Shown here in pieces: positions 25,211 to 36,042 of a stretch of 64,000 bases of DNA (its first letter is position 1; the number at the start of each line of letters is the position of its first letter). The notes under the pieces were generated by a model that had not been told where the DNA came from, searched no databases, and saw only the letters and a program-made list of their open reading frames with translations. The position numbers and the translations under genes are program-made. The stretch comes from Phallusia fumigata (taxonomy: Eukaryota > Chordata > Ascidiacea > Phlebobranchia > Ascidiidae): the NCBI GenBank assembly GCA_008931825.1, contig QXVZ01010945.1:62001-126000 (forward strand), given 5' to 3'.

Positions 25211-26546
25211 ATGAAACTGACAATTATTTTAGCAATCGTCACATCCTGCCTTATCTCCAGCTCATTTGGAATACGTAAGTTGAAAAACTTTGAACAAAAC
25301 TTATCACACACTGGTTACTACTTTCAAAAGCGACATGATTTATTATTATTACGTTTTGGTCATTTATTTTCGCACATTCCTATCTTTACGTTTTCTGCGC
25401 TTTGCGTGCATAATACCTGCCTGTCTGACGCAAGTCTGATTGTATTACTGATGATGGCATGACTTAGTGCCGAAACGTTTGATTAAATAAAGCATGTCGC
25501 TTTAAGAACTATTTGGGACAATATATTTTTGATACGAGTTATAAACAGATCCGCCAAACTGATTTCCATCTTAATTTGTTGTTTTTTATGTTTTAAGGTT
25601 GCCAAGTGGGCCGAGCGATTCGGGCTTGGGCTGATAAATTCACAGAGGATGATTTCCCAGAAAAGGAGTGCAAACATATAGAGGTAAGTTTGACACGGTT
25701 GTGCATGAAAGGGTGGCTTTCCATATAAGCTCAAAACCAGTGTGGACACCCGTGTACCAATAAATGCTATTCCCCTCATGCTTACCCACAATACCCTATT
25801 GCATAAACTTAATTTGCGCTTCAGGGGAAAGCAGTCTCGTGTCAGACGAAGATCGAGACGCAGCTTTTATACAGAGCAGTGGAGAAGCGGTGCAAAGTGA
25901 GGAGCGCCTGCCGTCGGAATGTTGAGGCTGACCAAAAGAACTGCTACGGGAAGGGAGCAATAACAAACCACGTAAACTACCTGACAAATTGCCAACATAG
26001 TTCTACTGAGTGTCGTTAGTTTGTTTTATTTTATCCCTTGTAGGAACACATTGCGCTCTTTAAGTTTTTCCCAGTTTGAAACCTGTTTGTGGCGACACCT
26101 CAGACTCAAAACGGTCCCAATGAGTCACAGTAGTCAGACGTGCAAGGGGCGTTATACCGTATCATAGTTGACCTGACAAGCATTGCCAGCTGGTAAAGGT
26201 GTGGGCTAAAAAATCCCAACAATCCCAAACGTTATTGTTTTGATATAAGGCCGCCATTGTAGCTCGTCGGATAAAGTAAAATGTCAGCCACCACATATAC
26301 CAAAATCTTGACTAATTTAAGGATCTACCAAGTTAAAACAAAGAAGCGCCTTGGTATAATAAGTACATTGTCCGGATGCTACCAACACTAACGTACAAAG
26401 TCTAACGGATAGATTTAGAAGCTAGGTGGTAATTGTTGACACTTCACGTTTAACAGGCAAGAGTTTGTCACTTCTGCTGTGAAAAGAATGACGACGACGA
26501 GGACCAATCAGCGTGCAACACTGTGCATGACGTACCCGAGAACTGA
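25211..26546 (+). CDS. LU-type secreted ten-cysteine protein 2, 128 aa
   Basis: Exons 25211-25274, 25598-25683, 25825-25971 and 26457-26546, 387 nt, phases 1, 0, 0 as in its neighbours. Exon 1 encodes a signal peptide (MKLTIILAIVTSCLISSSFG). Cysteines: two in exon 2, four in exon 3 (SCQTK, RCKVR, SACRR, NCYGK) and four in exon 4. The last exon reads VCHFCCEKNDDDEDQSACNT. The loop between the CC and the final CN has 11 residues, mostly acidic, instead of the four or five in the paralogues, which would lengthen the last finger or hairpin. A polyadenylation signal AATAAA lies at 26608-26613. Intron 1 holds foldback element E. Function unknown. Confidence 0.78.
25326..25505 (+). mobile_element. 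Foldback element family E in intron 1 of LU-type gene 2
   Basis: The left arm AAAAGCGACATGATTTATT with ACGTTTTGG pairs with the right arm GAAACGTTTGATTAAATAAA and GCATGTCGCTTT. Inside the right part is ACTGATGATGGCATGACTTA followed by GTGCCGAAACG, in which GGCA and TGCC can form a stem between CTGATGA and GAAAC, as in a hammerhead core. Confidence 0.6.
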
Positions 26547-27538
26547 CCAATCAGAGCACAGCACATACTGCTACGTATCTTTATATTGGCCAATCAGATC
26601 AATTGTAAATAAAGCCAACAACAAACGTCAGTTTTTTTGCGGTCCTACAGACTACAAAGGTACTGGAAATATTACTCACCAGTGTTTCCCGATCTGTGTG
26701 GGCCATAAAGCAGTTTGTAAATGGGTCACAGAGGTCGGTTAAAATGTTAAATTCTCAATTACAATATTCCACAGAATTGGGAAACTACTTATTTGTGTTA
26801 AACAGCAAGTTTCCCACTGAATACATGCTAAAGTAAAACGCTGAACTTTAGTTTAAAACAATTCATGTTGGTGACGCAACACGCTAAACTCGGGAAGCCT
26901 GCCATGCCAATGAGATAGTGAACCACGAAATTTTTTAAAGAGTTATCTGGGTCGCGTAGGAAAAACGATGAAAAACACTGCTTCGCACGAATTTGTTCCA
27001 TAGTTTTGACGACGGAAAAAGCCACGTGCCGAAATGTTTAACAATACCAGCACACATCGTCGTCTGTAGGCTCAATATCTGCAAGTGTGATAAAAATAAA
27101 CAGCTGACAGTTTGGATTCAAAAAAGTTTTAGATGTGAAGCAGATTCCGGTAAAACCTCCTAAACCGGTTTTTGGTTTCGTGTTTAATCTGAGTTATCCA
27201 ATCAAAACCTGACCACAGCCGGTATCAGGCTAAACGCAAACGCCCTACAGTTAAACTTCAACGTGAGAAGCATGTCTATAGCGTAAACACATAGATGGAT
27301 AAGATATTCAGCGAGTAAGCTTTGGGTACGTGGTGTTTCGCCTGCAGACATAAATGCAGGAAGATTAAGAAAAAAGATAGAGCGTATAGAAGTGGAAGCT
27401 TGTGCATTGGATTCAAGGCAAGTCAAAGACGAAAGCTACTTTTTGCAAAGTTGAAATCAGTGCAAACTATAACACAAAATTAATGACGAAAGTATAAAAG
27501 TCTTTATTTTTGATTTCAGAATAGCGCAAACCAAAATC
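26547..27538. other. Intergenic between LU-type genes 2 and 3
   Basis: Contains the AATAAA of gene 2 at 26608. Otherwise no exon or strong motif. A block near 27003-27045 (GACGACGG, then GTGCCGAAATGTTTAAC) may be a degraded element E core. Confidence 0.4.
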
Positions 27539-28731
27539 ATGAAGATTGTAGAGATTGTCAGTGTCTTTGTACTGATTGCAACTTTTTCGGGTGAGTACCA
27601 AAAAGGTTTGATTCAAGAAAATGAAAGTTTTCTAGATTCGTCGGTGTTTTGTAGGTTGTGTTTCATCGTTGACCTGTTACATCGGAGTTTTAAGCGGAAA
27701 CCAAGTGGAAAACGGAACGTTTGCTACACAGGAGTGTAGCAAGGATCAGGTAACATCAAAACTCTTGCACTATGTCTCCAACTGTCTGTTGAAATAAGTG
27801 GTTGAATCTAAACAGCGGTTGTGGTTATAATTTAACGAGGCCGCGCACATGTACCGAAGAAAATGTAATGACTGCCGCGCATTAGTAAAAACTCTTTGGC
27901 TGGATAAAGAACAAGGGATTCATTACAGATTGACATTTCGTTCCACGTTTGAGCACGAGTACAAAATTCTGAGGGGTGAAAAATTTTAAACAAATTATGC
28001 TCTGGGGTGAGCGCTCAAAATGTACCTACAATTATTGTTTTGTTTATTTATATTATTATACTTTGAATTTTGAGTGTCATTTCTCAAAGGTGTCTTTTAA
28101 AACACTGAGATGGGGACAAAAAAGGAAAAAGTATTTTTAACGTAAATCCAAATCAAGAAGTTATTTTTTTTGCCCTTTCTCCACTTTTTATGCGCCTTTT
28201 TTGTGGTTTAGTGGAGTTGTTTCTGCTCAGGTTTGCATGACAAGGATTGAACGGAACCATGGAGTGATGAACGTGCTGAAGATGTGCAAGGAGAAGCAAC
28301 CGTGTGGCACACAACAAGAACAAAACCCGATGCAATGTTACCAATCTAGGTTCCAACCTGCAGCTGTAAGTTCAGTTTTATTGAAGAGAAGCTTCCTTTG
28401 TTTGTTTCACTTTTTTCGGTGGGCGGAACAACGCCTAAATGTGTAAAAAAAAACAACACAACAAAATTATCGTTCTCGTTATAAGCAGCAGCCCGGGTAG
28501 GATTCCAACAACCAACACCAGTTCTTTAAGTAAATCCCTAATATAGTCGACCAACATAACCATGCGCCTCAAGCGTTGTGAAGATACCGCACATCGATAG
28601 AGTGAAACCACCAGACTGAGGTTGTCACCACTAACCAACCTTGCTTGTGTTTACAGGTGCGAGTTTGCCGCTACTGCTGCGACACGGATCTCTGCAACGA
28701 CCAAAGAGACATCCCCGACCCAAGGAAATAA
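27539..28731 (+). CDS. LU-type secreted cysteine-rich protein 3, 118 aa
   Basis: Exons 27539-27590, 27655-27749, 28231-28365 and 28657-28731, 357 nt, phases 1, 0, 0. The first intron is only 64 nt. The signal peptide is MKIVEIVSVFVLIATFSG. Exon 2 has an extra cysteine right after the signal (GCVSSLTCYIG), giving 11 cysteines in all, so one could be free or pair between chains. Exon 3 has VCMTR, MCKEK, PCGTQ and QCYQS; exon 4 ends CRYCCDTDLCND and a short polar tail. This is the closest of the five to the classic Ly6 ending CCxxDLCN. AATAAA at 28764-28769 is a good polyadenylation signal. Intron 3 contains a SINE. Secreted three-finger-like protein; role unknown. Confidence 0.82.
28393..28580 (-). 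mobile_element. tRNA-derived SINE (family D), copy in intron 3 of LU-type gene 3
   Basis: Starts with the family's tail in reverse orientation (TTTGTTTGTTTCAC, GGTGGGCGGAACAACGCC) and has a B-box-like reverse block GGATTCCAACAACC about 100 bp further on. It is diverged and its right limit is approximate. Confidence 0.5.
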
Positions 28732-29881
28732 TCCACAACCACGTGAAAAAAAATTTATCGTGGAATAAATAAGTGAAAAACATTTTTTGTGTGCGTTGGA
28801 TTGTGAGTTGGAGGGGTGGACAAGTTTACAAGCAGATTTCCAAGTCACATATACCTTGTACACGCCTGTTTTCTTACAAATCACCGACAAAAACCGTAAA
28901 AAGCTTCAAAGACAATGTTTTACAGCAAGAAAGCGTTGTCATACGGATCAAACTCATGATAATATCACATCAAACGCAGGCCAACATCATATTCTCAATG
29001 ACTTAATTGATAGTTTAACAACCGCCGCACCCGATTCACCTTTGATGGTCGAAGTTTAGGCAGCTGTAAAGAAACCTGCCAGACAAGTTTAGCCACAAAC
29101 TCCACTTGCTTCGGGCTGTGCAGATTTAAAGGTCGCGACTCGTATCGCTGCTTTGTCGAAGGGCTGCGAGGGAAGGGTGGATGGAGAAGCTCAGTGGAGT
29201 TAGTTTATGGAATCCCAGGATTTTTCTTAACTACAGAAGTTACCGATATTTACTGATGATTCTTAAACGCTTTAAAAACAAATCAGCGATGAATCTTGCG
29301 AGCATAGGCGAGACTTTTGTTAAACTGTTTCGGTTTAAAACACTGAACACATCTTAACCGACCGAATTTTAACGTTCGCAGTAAAGGACAATTCTGTGGA
29401 AAATTACAACATTTTACCACCTGGGTTGTGGTTTTAATAAAGTTAATAACTTTCTTAAAGTTAACAGAGTTTCCGGGCGAGTATTCAATTGCAACCTACA
29501 GTCCCATGTTGTTCATCACATATATTCCTAAAAAAAATGATGAAATAAACTCACATACAACACATCGCAAATATACACAAGAACAAATCTGACTGCAAAC
29601 TCTGTCACGCGTCAAGGTCAAAAGGTCACGAGCGAAGCCTGTTGTAATTTAACTTGAGGGCAAATTGCAGACGTTGGAAAAGGGCAAACTGGTTTTTGTG
29701 CGTGACAGTTCGTGCAGAAACTAAACACAAAAGCATGTGTCGCATCATCGCCGATATTATTGAATCAGAATTAATTTGAGGGAACCGGTTGAGCTACAGG
29801 TTGATTAGCATGTTTGCAGCTAGAACAAGTGGAATATTGTGATATCGTTTTAAACCTTGTTGTTCGCAGGTCGTGTAGAAA
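28732..29881 (+). other. Intergenic between LU-type genes 3 and 4; one cysteine-rich open frame
   Basis: Holds the AATAAA of gene 3 and the orphan frame at 29014-29256 described separately. No signal exon or complete four-exon set was found around it. Confidence 0.4.
29014..29256 (+). pseudogene. Cysteine-rich open frame between LU-type genes 3 and 4 (possible exon or relic)
   Basis: An open frame of 80 codons contains GSCKETCQ, NSTCFGLCRFKGR and SYRCFVEGLRGKGG. The last three cysteines are spaced rather like exon 3 of the neighbouring LU-type genes (K-S-C, then C, then a C followed by one or two polar residues). It has no initiator ATG, and no acceptor in the phase the family uses. It could be the remains of a sixth family member, an exon of an unrelated gene, or chance. 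Low confidence. Confidence 0.22.
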
Positions 29882-31535
29882 ATGCAGGCGATGAAGTATT
29901 TGTTGATTGCAGTTGTGTTCGCTTTCGTGTTTGCTGCAAGAACTCAAAGTAGGTTGTCACACAACGCCGAAGACTCGAATGATTTCCTGCGTCAATGTTA
30001 CTAATAATCTGTGCCGAGCAATTAAATACTAACACCGTTATTGGGAATTAAGTTCATTGAACTTCTGAAGATTCAACAGCTTCCCTTGTAACAATGTTCC
30101 CGATAATTCTAAAGTTCAGGAGGAAAAATAGCAACACTGTTTTTGAGTGTAGGCCTCAGTGAAATTTTGGTGAACTTAACACCATCACAAATCAACTTAA
30201 GTAACGGAAAAAATTAGACAGACATTTTGAACTGTTGTGTTTCGTGCAGATTCGCCGCGGCGACAAATCACGTGTTACGTCGGTAGAGTCGAGGGAGATG
30301 AAATTCAAGTTGACGACTTCGAAATGAAAAACTGCTCAAGAAAAATGGTAACCTACTGTGATAACAATGAAAATTTTGCACATATTCATTTTGAAACACA
30401 AGATGCGGACTTGAAAAATAGTTTAAAATGGATACAAAACTTCCAGAGAACATGGATATTGTGAATACATTGTAGTGTTTCCACTATAGCTGTTGTCATT
30501 ATCAGTGCACAAACCTTGTTTTATCTTACTTCCGTTCCATTACTTTACGAAGCCACTAATTGCGTCACGTTTTCCCTTTTCTCCTCACTTTTAAAAATAA
30601 ACGGTTTTAAACCTCTTTAAACCACACAAGCTATGTGGCAGTTAGGTTTCAAATTAAGATATTTTATACACTCGTTAATGTTTAAAATCCATGGACGCAA
30701 GTTTAAGCTTAAGATTTTCATGTCAAAACATTTTTTTCACGTTTCACGGGACATCAGTCGTGTCAGACGAAGATAGAATGGAACCACGGAAAGCTGATTA
30801 TCGAGAAAAGTTGTCACGAACGTAAAGCCTGCGCGCAACAAGTGGAACAGACCAATGAGCTGCAATGCTACAGCGGAATCGCTATGATGAACATGGTGAG
30901 TAAAATCATTTGTCAACAAACTTCGTTTATTTTCGGACGATTCAATGGGGATACGAAACAGTCAGCGACAAACTCTAGTCTTGAACACGTGAATAATTAA
31001 CAACTATTCATCCAAAAATGCTGCAACAATTTGTTAATTTCTATGCAGCGGTGTTACTCAACTTTGGTTGGACTTTCCACGCATCAGGGATAAACATATA
31101 TTAAAGACGCTTATTGTCAACGTAGTATTTAATAACACAAGAACAGTTTAGCTACTAAACGGAATTATTGTACGACGCCCTTGGAAATTTAATCCGGTGC
31201 ATCAGAGTGTTGCGACGCAGGGTTTGAGAATCACGGGCAACACATGATGCACAAGAACGGTAATAAACCTTGGGTGAAAAAATCGGCGGCATAACAGATA
31301 AACATGACATTGTTGAAAACGTGTGTATGGCGCCACCTATATTGTGACGTCATCGCCGGCCATGCACGACCTCGGTTGTGTTTTTTCTTTTATTTTTTGG
31401 GGGGGGGCGACCATGTTTGGCTGGAAGTTAATACACGATTGGAAACTATGTATTTTTCGACAGGTCCGCAATTGTCTGTTCTGCTGCCGAGGAAATTTGT
31501 GCAACAACCAAACAAGCATCCCGAGACGGCCATAA
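29882..31535 (+). CDS. LU-type secreted ten-cysteine protein 4, 124 aa
   Basis: Exons 29882-29948, 30250-30347, 30758-30895 and 31464-31535, 375 nt, phases 1, 0, 0. Exon 1 is a signal peptide (MKYLLIAVVFAFVFAARTQ preceded by MQA). Cysteines: TCYVG and NCSRK in exon 2; SCQTK, SCHER, ACAQQ and QCYSG in exon 3; CLFCCRGNLCNN in exon 4. Exon 3 is close to those of genes 2 and 3 (SCQTKIE shared with gene 2; IEWNHG here against IERNHG in gene 3), which supports recent tandem duplication. The chain ends seven residues after the CN motif with no GPI signal. AATAAA at 31635-31640. It is convergent with the lectin-like receptor gene. Ligand unknown. Confidence 0.82.
30442..30510 (+). mobile_element. Foldback element family B fragment in LU-type gene 4 intron 2
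   Basis: Reads CCAGAGAACATGG, GTGAATACATTGTAGTG and GCTGTTGTCATTATCAGTGC, matching the left arm and core of family B. Only half an element remains. Confidence 0.5.
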
Positions 31536-32163
31536 GCAAGCTGACATCGCATGTATATTGTGCTATATATGTCACAAGAATAATAATCAACAACTTGTGG
31601 CATTTCCTTGTAGTTTGGTGAAGCTGCAAAAACCAATAAACACAAAGTTTGCATTGTATTTCACCAAATCTAAGCGCAAAGAAACATCCAAACTCATTTC
31701 CTGTATTCCAACAACACATACAAGAGTAGCAAAAAAACAAAGCAAGTATAGTTCGGCGCTGGACGAGCGACTGCGAAAGCATTTGCCAAAAACGTTTTCT
31801 TTAATCAAGAGCGAAATTCAGAGGTTCAAAGGCGATCAGATACCGTCCTAGTTCTGACTGTAAACAATGCCAACCAAGAATAACAAAAAAATAAAAAATA
31901 GCAAAGCAGTTATATAAGTACATGTACAAATACGTAGAGATCAGCAGTTTGGAAAATAGACCAGTAGTTCTGACATGTAAAAATGGTGAATTAGCACAAA
32001 AAGCAGAAGTGTTTGTTTGCTTAAGCACATCACAGTGCACTGGAGGTCATCGAACAAGCGAAGGCAGAAACTAAAAATAGCGACTCACGGCCGATAAAAC
32101 TTCCCAGCGCTACACAATAGCTGCAGGAACAACGAAAAGACAATGCATTAGAACGAGGAAGGA
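31536..32163. other. Convergent intergenic region between LU-type gene 4 and the lectin-like receptor
   Basis: Includes the polyadenylation signal of LU-type gene 4 at 31635. Overlapping open frames on both strands show no family match. The 3' untranslated region of the receptor gene should lie here. Confidence 0.4.
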
Positions 32164-32970
32164 TTACTGCATTCGCGCTGCAATCTCGACGTCATTCGCA
32201 CACACGTAACCTTCCTCGCACGTGGCGCACGGTAGAGGAGTCATGTAAGGACCCTCCAGGGGGGTCAAGTAGACTCCCTCCCGCATACTAGCGCCACCCA
32301 ACGACCGCCCATCGTCGTTGATAATGCAGTAAATGTGCGATGAATGTCGTCTACCTCCAGATGACAAATTTCGCCTTATCTGTTCTCGTTGGCGTTGGAC
32401 CGATATGCTGCTACGTCGATTTTCTGTTCCTGCGTTGAGTTTTGCTCGCTTCCTGGCTAATACTTTTACGGTGACCACAGAGAGAAGAATCAGAAACAAT
32501 AACGCCACCAGCACGATGACAATTATTCCGGGATAAACTACATCGTTTTGCGGAGCCGAGTCAGGGGAGAGGATTTTCAGTCTAGACACATCAGAACGTT
32601 TGCTGCACACAAATGGCAATTTTTCTTCGCTAGGTGAAAAAAGTATAGTTTTCCGATGATCGCGGGAAATTGATCCGTATTGCAGACCGGTTTCGTTAGC
32701 AGAGTGATTACTTAGCAAAACATTGATGTTGAACTCGCTGCCATCAACCCATTTGGGTTCGATACCGTCGAAGATTAACCCAATCCTGTACTTCTGGTGG
32801 TACGGGATTTTTCTCACAGCAAACTGATAATCTGATCTTTTGTTAAAAACAGCTAAGTCGGTATCAGATTGCCCGCAGTGTCGTCTAGCGTCCTCTGCGG
32901 TAGCAAAGTGTGCGTAATAATCCAATGTATTCGGTAAGTGGACAGCCACTTTATTTGCACAACCTGACAT
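32164..32970 (-). CDS. C-type-lectin-like single-pass receptor, main exon (signal exon not found)
   Basis: One 268-codon exon. Residues 4-122 resemble a C-type lectin-like domain: a Cys near the start, YYAHFATAEDARRHC, DLAVFNKRSDYQFA, YRIGLIFDGIEPKWVDGSEF (compare WIGL...E-x-x-W-x-DG) and LPFVCSKR at the end. The Ca-binding EPN/QPD motifs are not evident, so sugar binding is doubtful. A transmembrane helix spans about residues 146-169 (GIIVIVLVALLFLILLSVV), followed by RKRAK, so the C-terminus is cytosolic. The tail has Tyr in HIYCII, VYLTPL and PYMTPL; the last two are Y-x-x-P motifs of the kind known to bind Crk/Nck-type SH2 domains once phosphorylated. A type I protein needs a signal peptide. 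An acceptor 22 nt upstream of the ATG (open frame from about 32991) suggests an upstream exon, which I could not identify. Confidence 0.7.
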   Translation of the reverse strand: MSGCANKVAVHLPNTLDYYAHFATAEDARRHCGQSDTDLAVFNKRSDYQFAVRKIPYHQKYRIGLIFDGIEPKWVDGSEFNINVLLSNHSANETGLQYGSISRDHRKTILFSPSEEKLPFVCSKRSDVSRLKILSPDSAPQNDVVYPGIIVIVLVALLFLILLSVVTVKVLARKRAKLNAGTENRRSSISVQRQREQIRRNLSSGGRRHSSHIYCIINDDGRSLGGASMREGVYLTPLEGPYMTPLPCATCEEGYVCANDVEIAARMQ

Positions 32971-33383
32971 CTTGTTCAACGAAATTTCCAGCTGAAATAG
33001 CAGACGCTCATATCAAGTGAAGTCAGCTTCGATGTTTGTTTTCCAGCGCAAACACACCTGACGTAAACTGGAAAGGGAACAAAAACCCAACAGTGCAAGT
33101 TACAAGTGATTGATTACCGTCATATCCGTTTGGATCAGACAGCCAAAATCAGGGAAATCCCAAACGTGCCATAAGGCCACGCAAGGCATTCTTGCAGGTT
33201 TTAATTCCTGGAAATTCAAGCATCAGCTTCTCAAAGTGGTCTAAGTATTTACCCGATCAACGTGAAACTGCTGCTTTAGAAGCATACTCAGGTTTCAATG
33301 TAGACAAGAAAAAAGGTACAGGTTACGACCCTTTAATTTCCCGCGCATTTTAAAGCCTTCAATACACAAACATTTCCAAATCT

Positions 33384-33532
33384 AAAAACATAACTGCCAA
33401 AGAGCTTGTATATAGTAAATACATTTGGTTGCAAGCGTTTCAACAATCGCTGTTGTCATCATCGGTGTATAAGTTGAAACGTTTGCATTGAAATGTATTT
33501 ATTACATACAATTTATCTGGCAAGTTGTTTTT
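33384..33532. mobile_element. Foldback element family B, most complete copy
   Basis: 149 bp. The left arm AAACATAACTGCCAAAGAGC, TTGTATATAGTAAATACATT and GCAAGCGTTTCAACAATCGC pairs with the right arm GTTGAAACGTTTGCATTG, AAATGTATTTATTACATAC and ATCTGGCAAGTTGTTTTT. The turn holds TGTTGTCATCATCGGTG. No open frame; MITE-like. Confidence 0.8.
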
Positions 33533-34383
33533 GATCAAACTACTATTCAGGTCCGTTTCTGTCTTCCCAACTTTACAAACTTCATGAAAATATTCCCTGC
33601 TCCTAGTTGGTAACCAGGGGATCGTCGTAGTTTTTTAGCCAATCTCTTGTTATTATAGTTGTGGATATCTCTGTGCATTAATAATTATGTGTGCTTTCTC
33701 CGTCTCTTGGTACTGTCAGCGCGTCATGCTGCTTATTGGAACTTGGTGTAGTTTAATAATAAAGTTGACGTTGACCGTCTATCGTATATTTGACTTTATT
33801 GACGTTTCTTAGCTACTTCGAAATAACACCGCAGTTAATTTGCAAAGTTGAAGTTGATTTCAGTAATGCAAGGGGTTTATTTATTATCGCACAAAAGACA
33901 GGTTTGTAAATGACGCCCTGAATAAATGTTTTCAAGACTAAAAGTATTTCGAAAAATTCACACGCAATTAGCGGATAATTGGGTGACACGCAAACGTCTT
34001 TTAAACCAACAAGCCCCAACATTATTTAATATGTACACGAAAAGGGGGAATTTACAATCCGATAACGGTTAATCAATAATGCAGCACACAACATCGCACC
34101 TAAATTCAGTTTCAAGGTCACGCGTGGTTCCGGCAAGGTCAAACTTTAGTTGCCAGGAACACCAACAATGGTTATAGCGTTCGCTATTGTGCGTCAACTT
34201 CCCACGATCACAGAATCTACAAAGTTAATCATATGAAAGTGTGGCGTGAAACGAGGCTTGTTAGCGCTCACGGCTCACTAAACACGCACTGAAGCCATGG
34301 AAACCGTGAAATCTTTATCGTTTTACTAATTTGGCACAATAGAGTGATCACGCCATAGTGTTAAGTCATGGAACAAGTTTGAT

Positions 34384-34470
34384 AAAAACATAACTGCCAA
34401 ATAGCTTGTATGTAGTGAATACAATGTAATGCAAATAACAATCGCTGTTGTCATCATCAGTGCGTAATGA
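34384..34470 (+). mobile_element. Foldback element family B, partial copy
   Basis: AAAACATAACTGCCAAATAG, CTTGTATGTAGTGAATAC and CAATCGCTGTTGTCATCATC. The right arm is missing. Confidence 0.65.
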
Positions 34471-36042
34471 CAAGAAACTGGCGAAAAGCAGGATTCATCA
34501 TTGCGTGCTTTGCAGTGAAACTTATAAATAATCACATCAAGAATGGTTGAAAGCCGTTAAAATGCTTTATTACATTCTATTCACGATCCCAAGCGATGTA
34601 TTAGATGTTACAAAGGGTTTCTGTTGCGAAGTGATAAATATATTTCTATGTTGGAAAGTGTTTTTGCGCCATTTGCACGACCCTACATGGGGCCCGAACG
34701 GCAGATTTCCCATAGAAAACTGACAACATTGTTTAACGGAAGAAAAGGTTGACATGAAGCCGGGAAATCCCTAAACAGGAACACATCGAACTTAATCAAC
34801 TCAACATTCGGACGACCAACATCCCCGCGTTCATCAAAATCAGAGATTTGTCGCAAAAACAAAGGTAATATCCCAAGCAATCATGCCAAACACCAACCAT
34901 GAAAACAAGAAATTCAATCACACCGAGAAGAGAATGTTAAAGAACATTGAATTAAGCAGAAACTTGACAGACATACGAAAGCCTTACATAACGCGAACCC
35001 AGCAAGGGGGGCGGTGTAGTGCGCGACCTTGTGGATGATTAAATTATTTGCTAGGTGCAATTACTCTCCGGGGAGCGGGATTCAGTTAAAGATGTCAACA
35101 AGGCCACCGGGGCCACAATTACCAATCACCAGCACGATTGTCGTCTAGTAACGAGACAAATCATTGACAGCTTTCGGGATCAGATTACAGGGGAGGAAAC
35201 ATGCAACAGAACATGGAGGATGTACATCGGCCAACCTCTCGCTACACTTTGGGTGTGTTTGCTATTGCACTGTGTGAAGCGGGAGGAATACACATCAAAA
35301 AACACTCGGGAATTTGTATTTTATTGCTATTGTATTGGTATAAGCTTAATAACACACTTTAGAAGATTTGGAAAATTGCATTTTTGCTATTTAAATTGTT
35401 TAAAGCGGGAATAAGACACTTTAAAACATACGGGAAATGTTGAAAGGCACACTTTGGTAACAAACGCAACCCAACTTATGCTTTTGTGTCAATGGACGAA
35501 CTTTGTGTCAACAACTGTGTAAAAAAACGTTTAACCATAGTTTACTGCATTGTGTTTTTGCATTGCAACTTCACGTACCAGGAAAAGTTTCCAGCTTTTT
35601 GCAAGTTACCCCTGGTTAACTGCGAGAAAGGGTTGACCAACCCCAACCACAACTGGGTTTTTACAAACTTGCTACTGTAAGAATACACAGAAAGCGGGTC
35701 AGAAAAAATCCAGACCGAGCGACATGAGAAAAAATGGCGTCGGGTCGATCAGGAGATTCGTGCGGGCCTTGTTCAGTGCGAGTTCAGGACAAGTCCACGT
35801 ATGTCGCTACCCCTAGGATTTCATTTGTGACGGGTTACACAAATGCTGCTTGTTGACGATGCTGACAGACGCGAGGATTTATGTAATTGCAAGTATTTAA
35901 GGTTAGATTTTGGGATATTGGATGCAGTTATCTTTGACAAAGTCGCAAGCTCACATCTGTGAGAACCGGTAACAGAAGAAATTAACTTCAGCAGCAGGAG
36001 GACGCTTTTATTTCAGGTTTTTTCACACAACAACCTGAAAAG

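Larger units (their letters stand above)
32971..36042. repeat. Intergenic between the lectin-like receptor and engrailed; two family B elements
   Basis: Divergent promoter region. It should contain the missing first exon(s) of the lectin-like receptor and the engrailed promoter, but neither can be pinned down by eye. It holds the most complete family B foldback (33384-33532) and a partial copy (34384-34470). Confidence 0.45.

Noticed and set aside
30237-30464. 75-codon frame in LU-type gene 4
   Set aside because: Exon 2 of gene 4 (30250-30347) explains the coding part; the rest is intron read-through.
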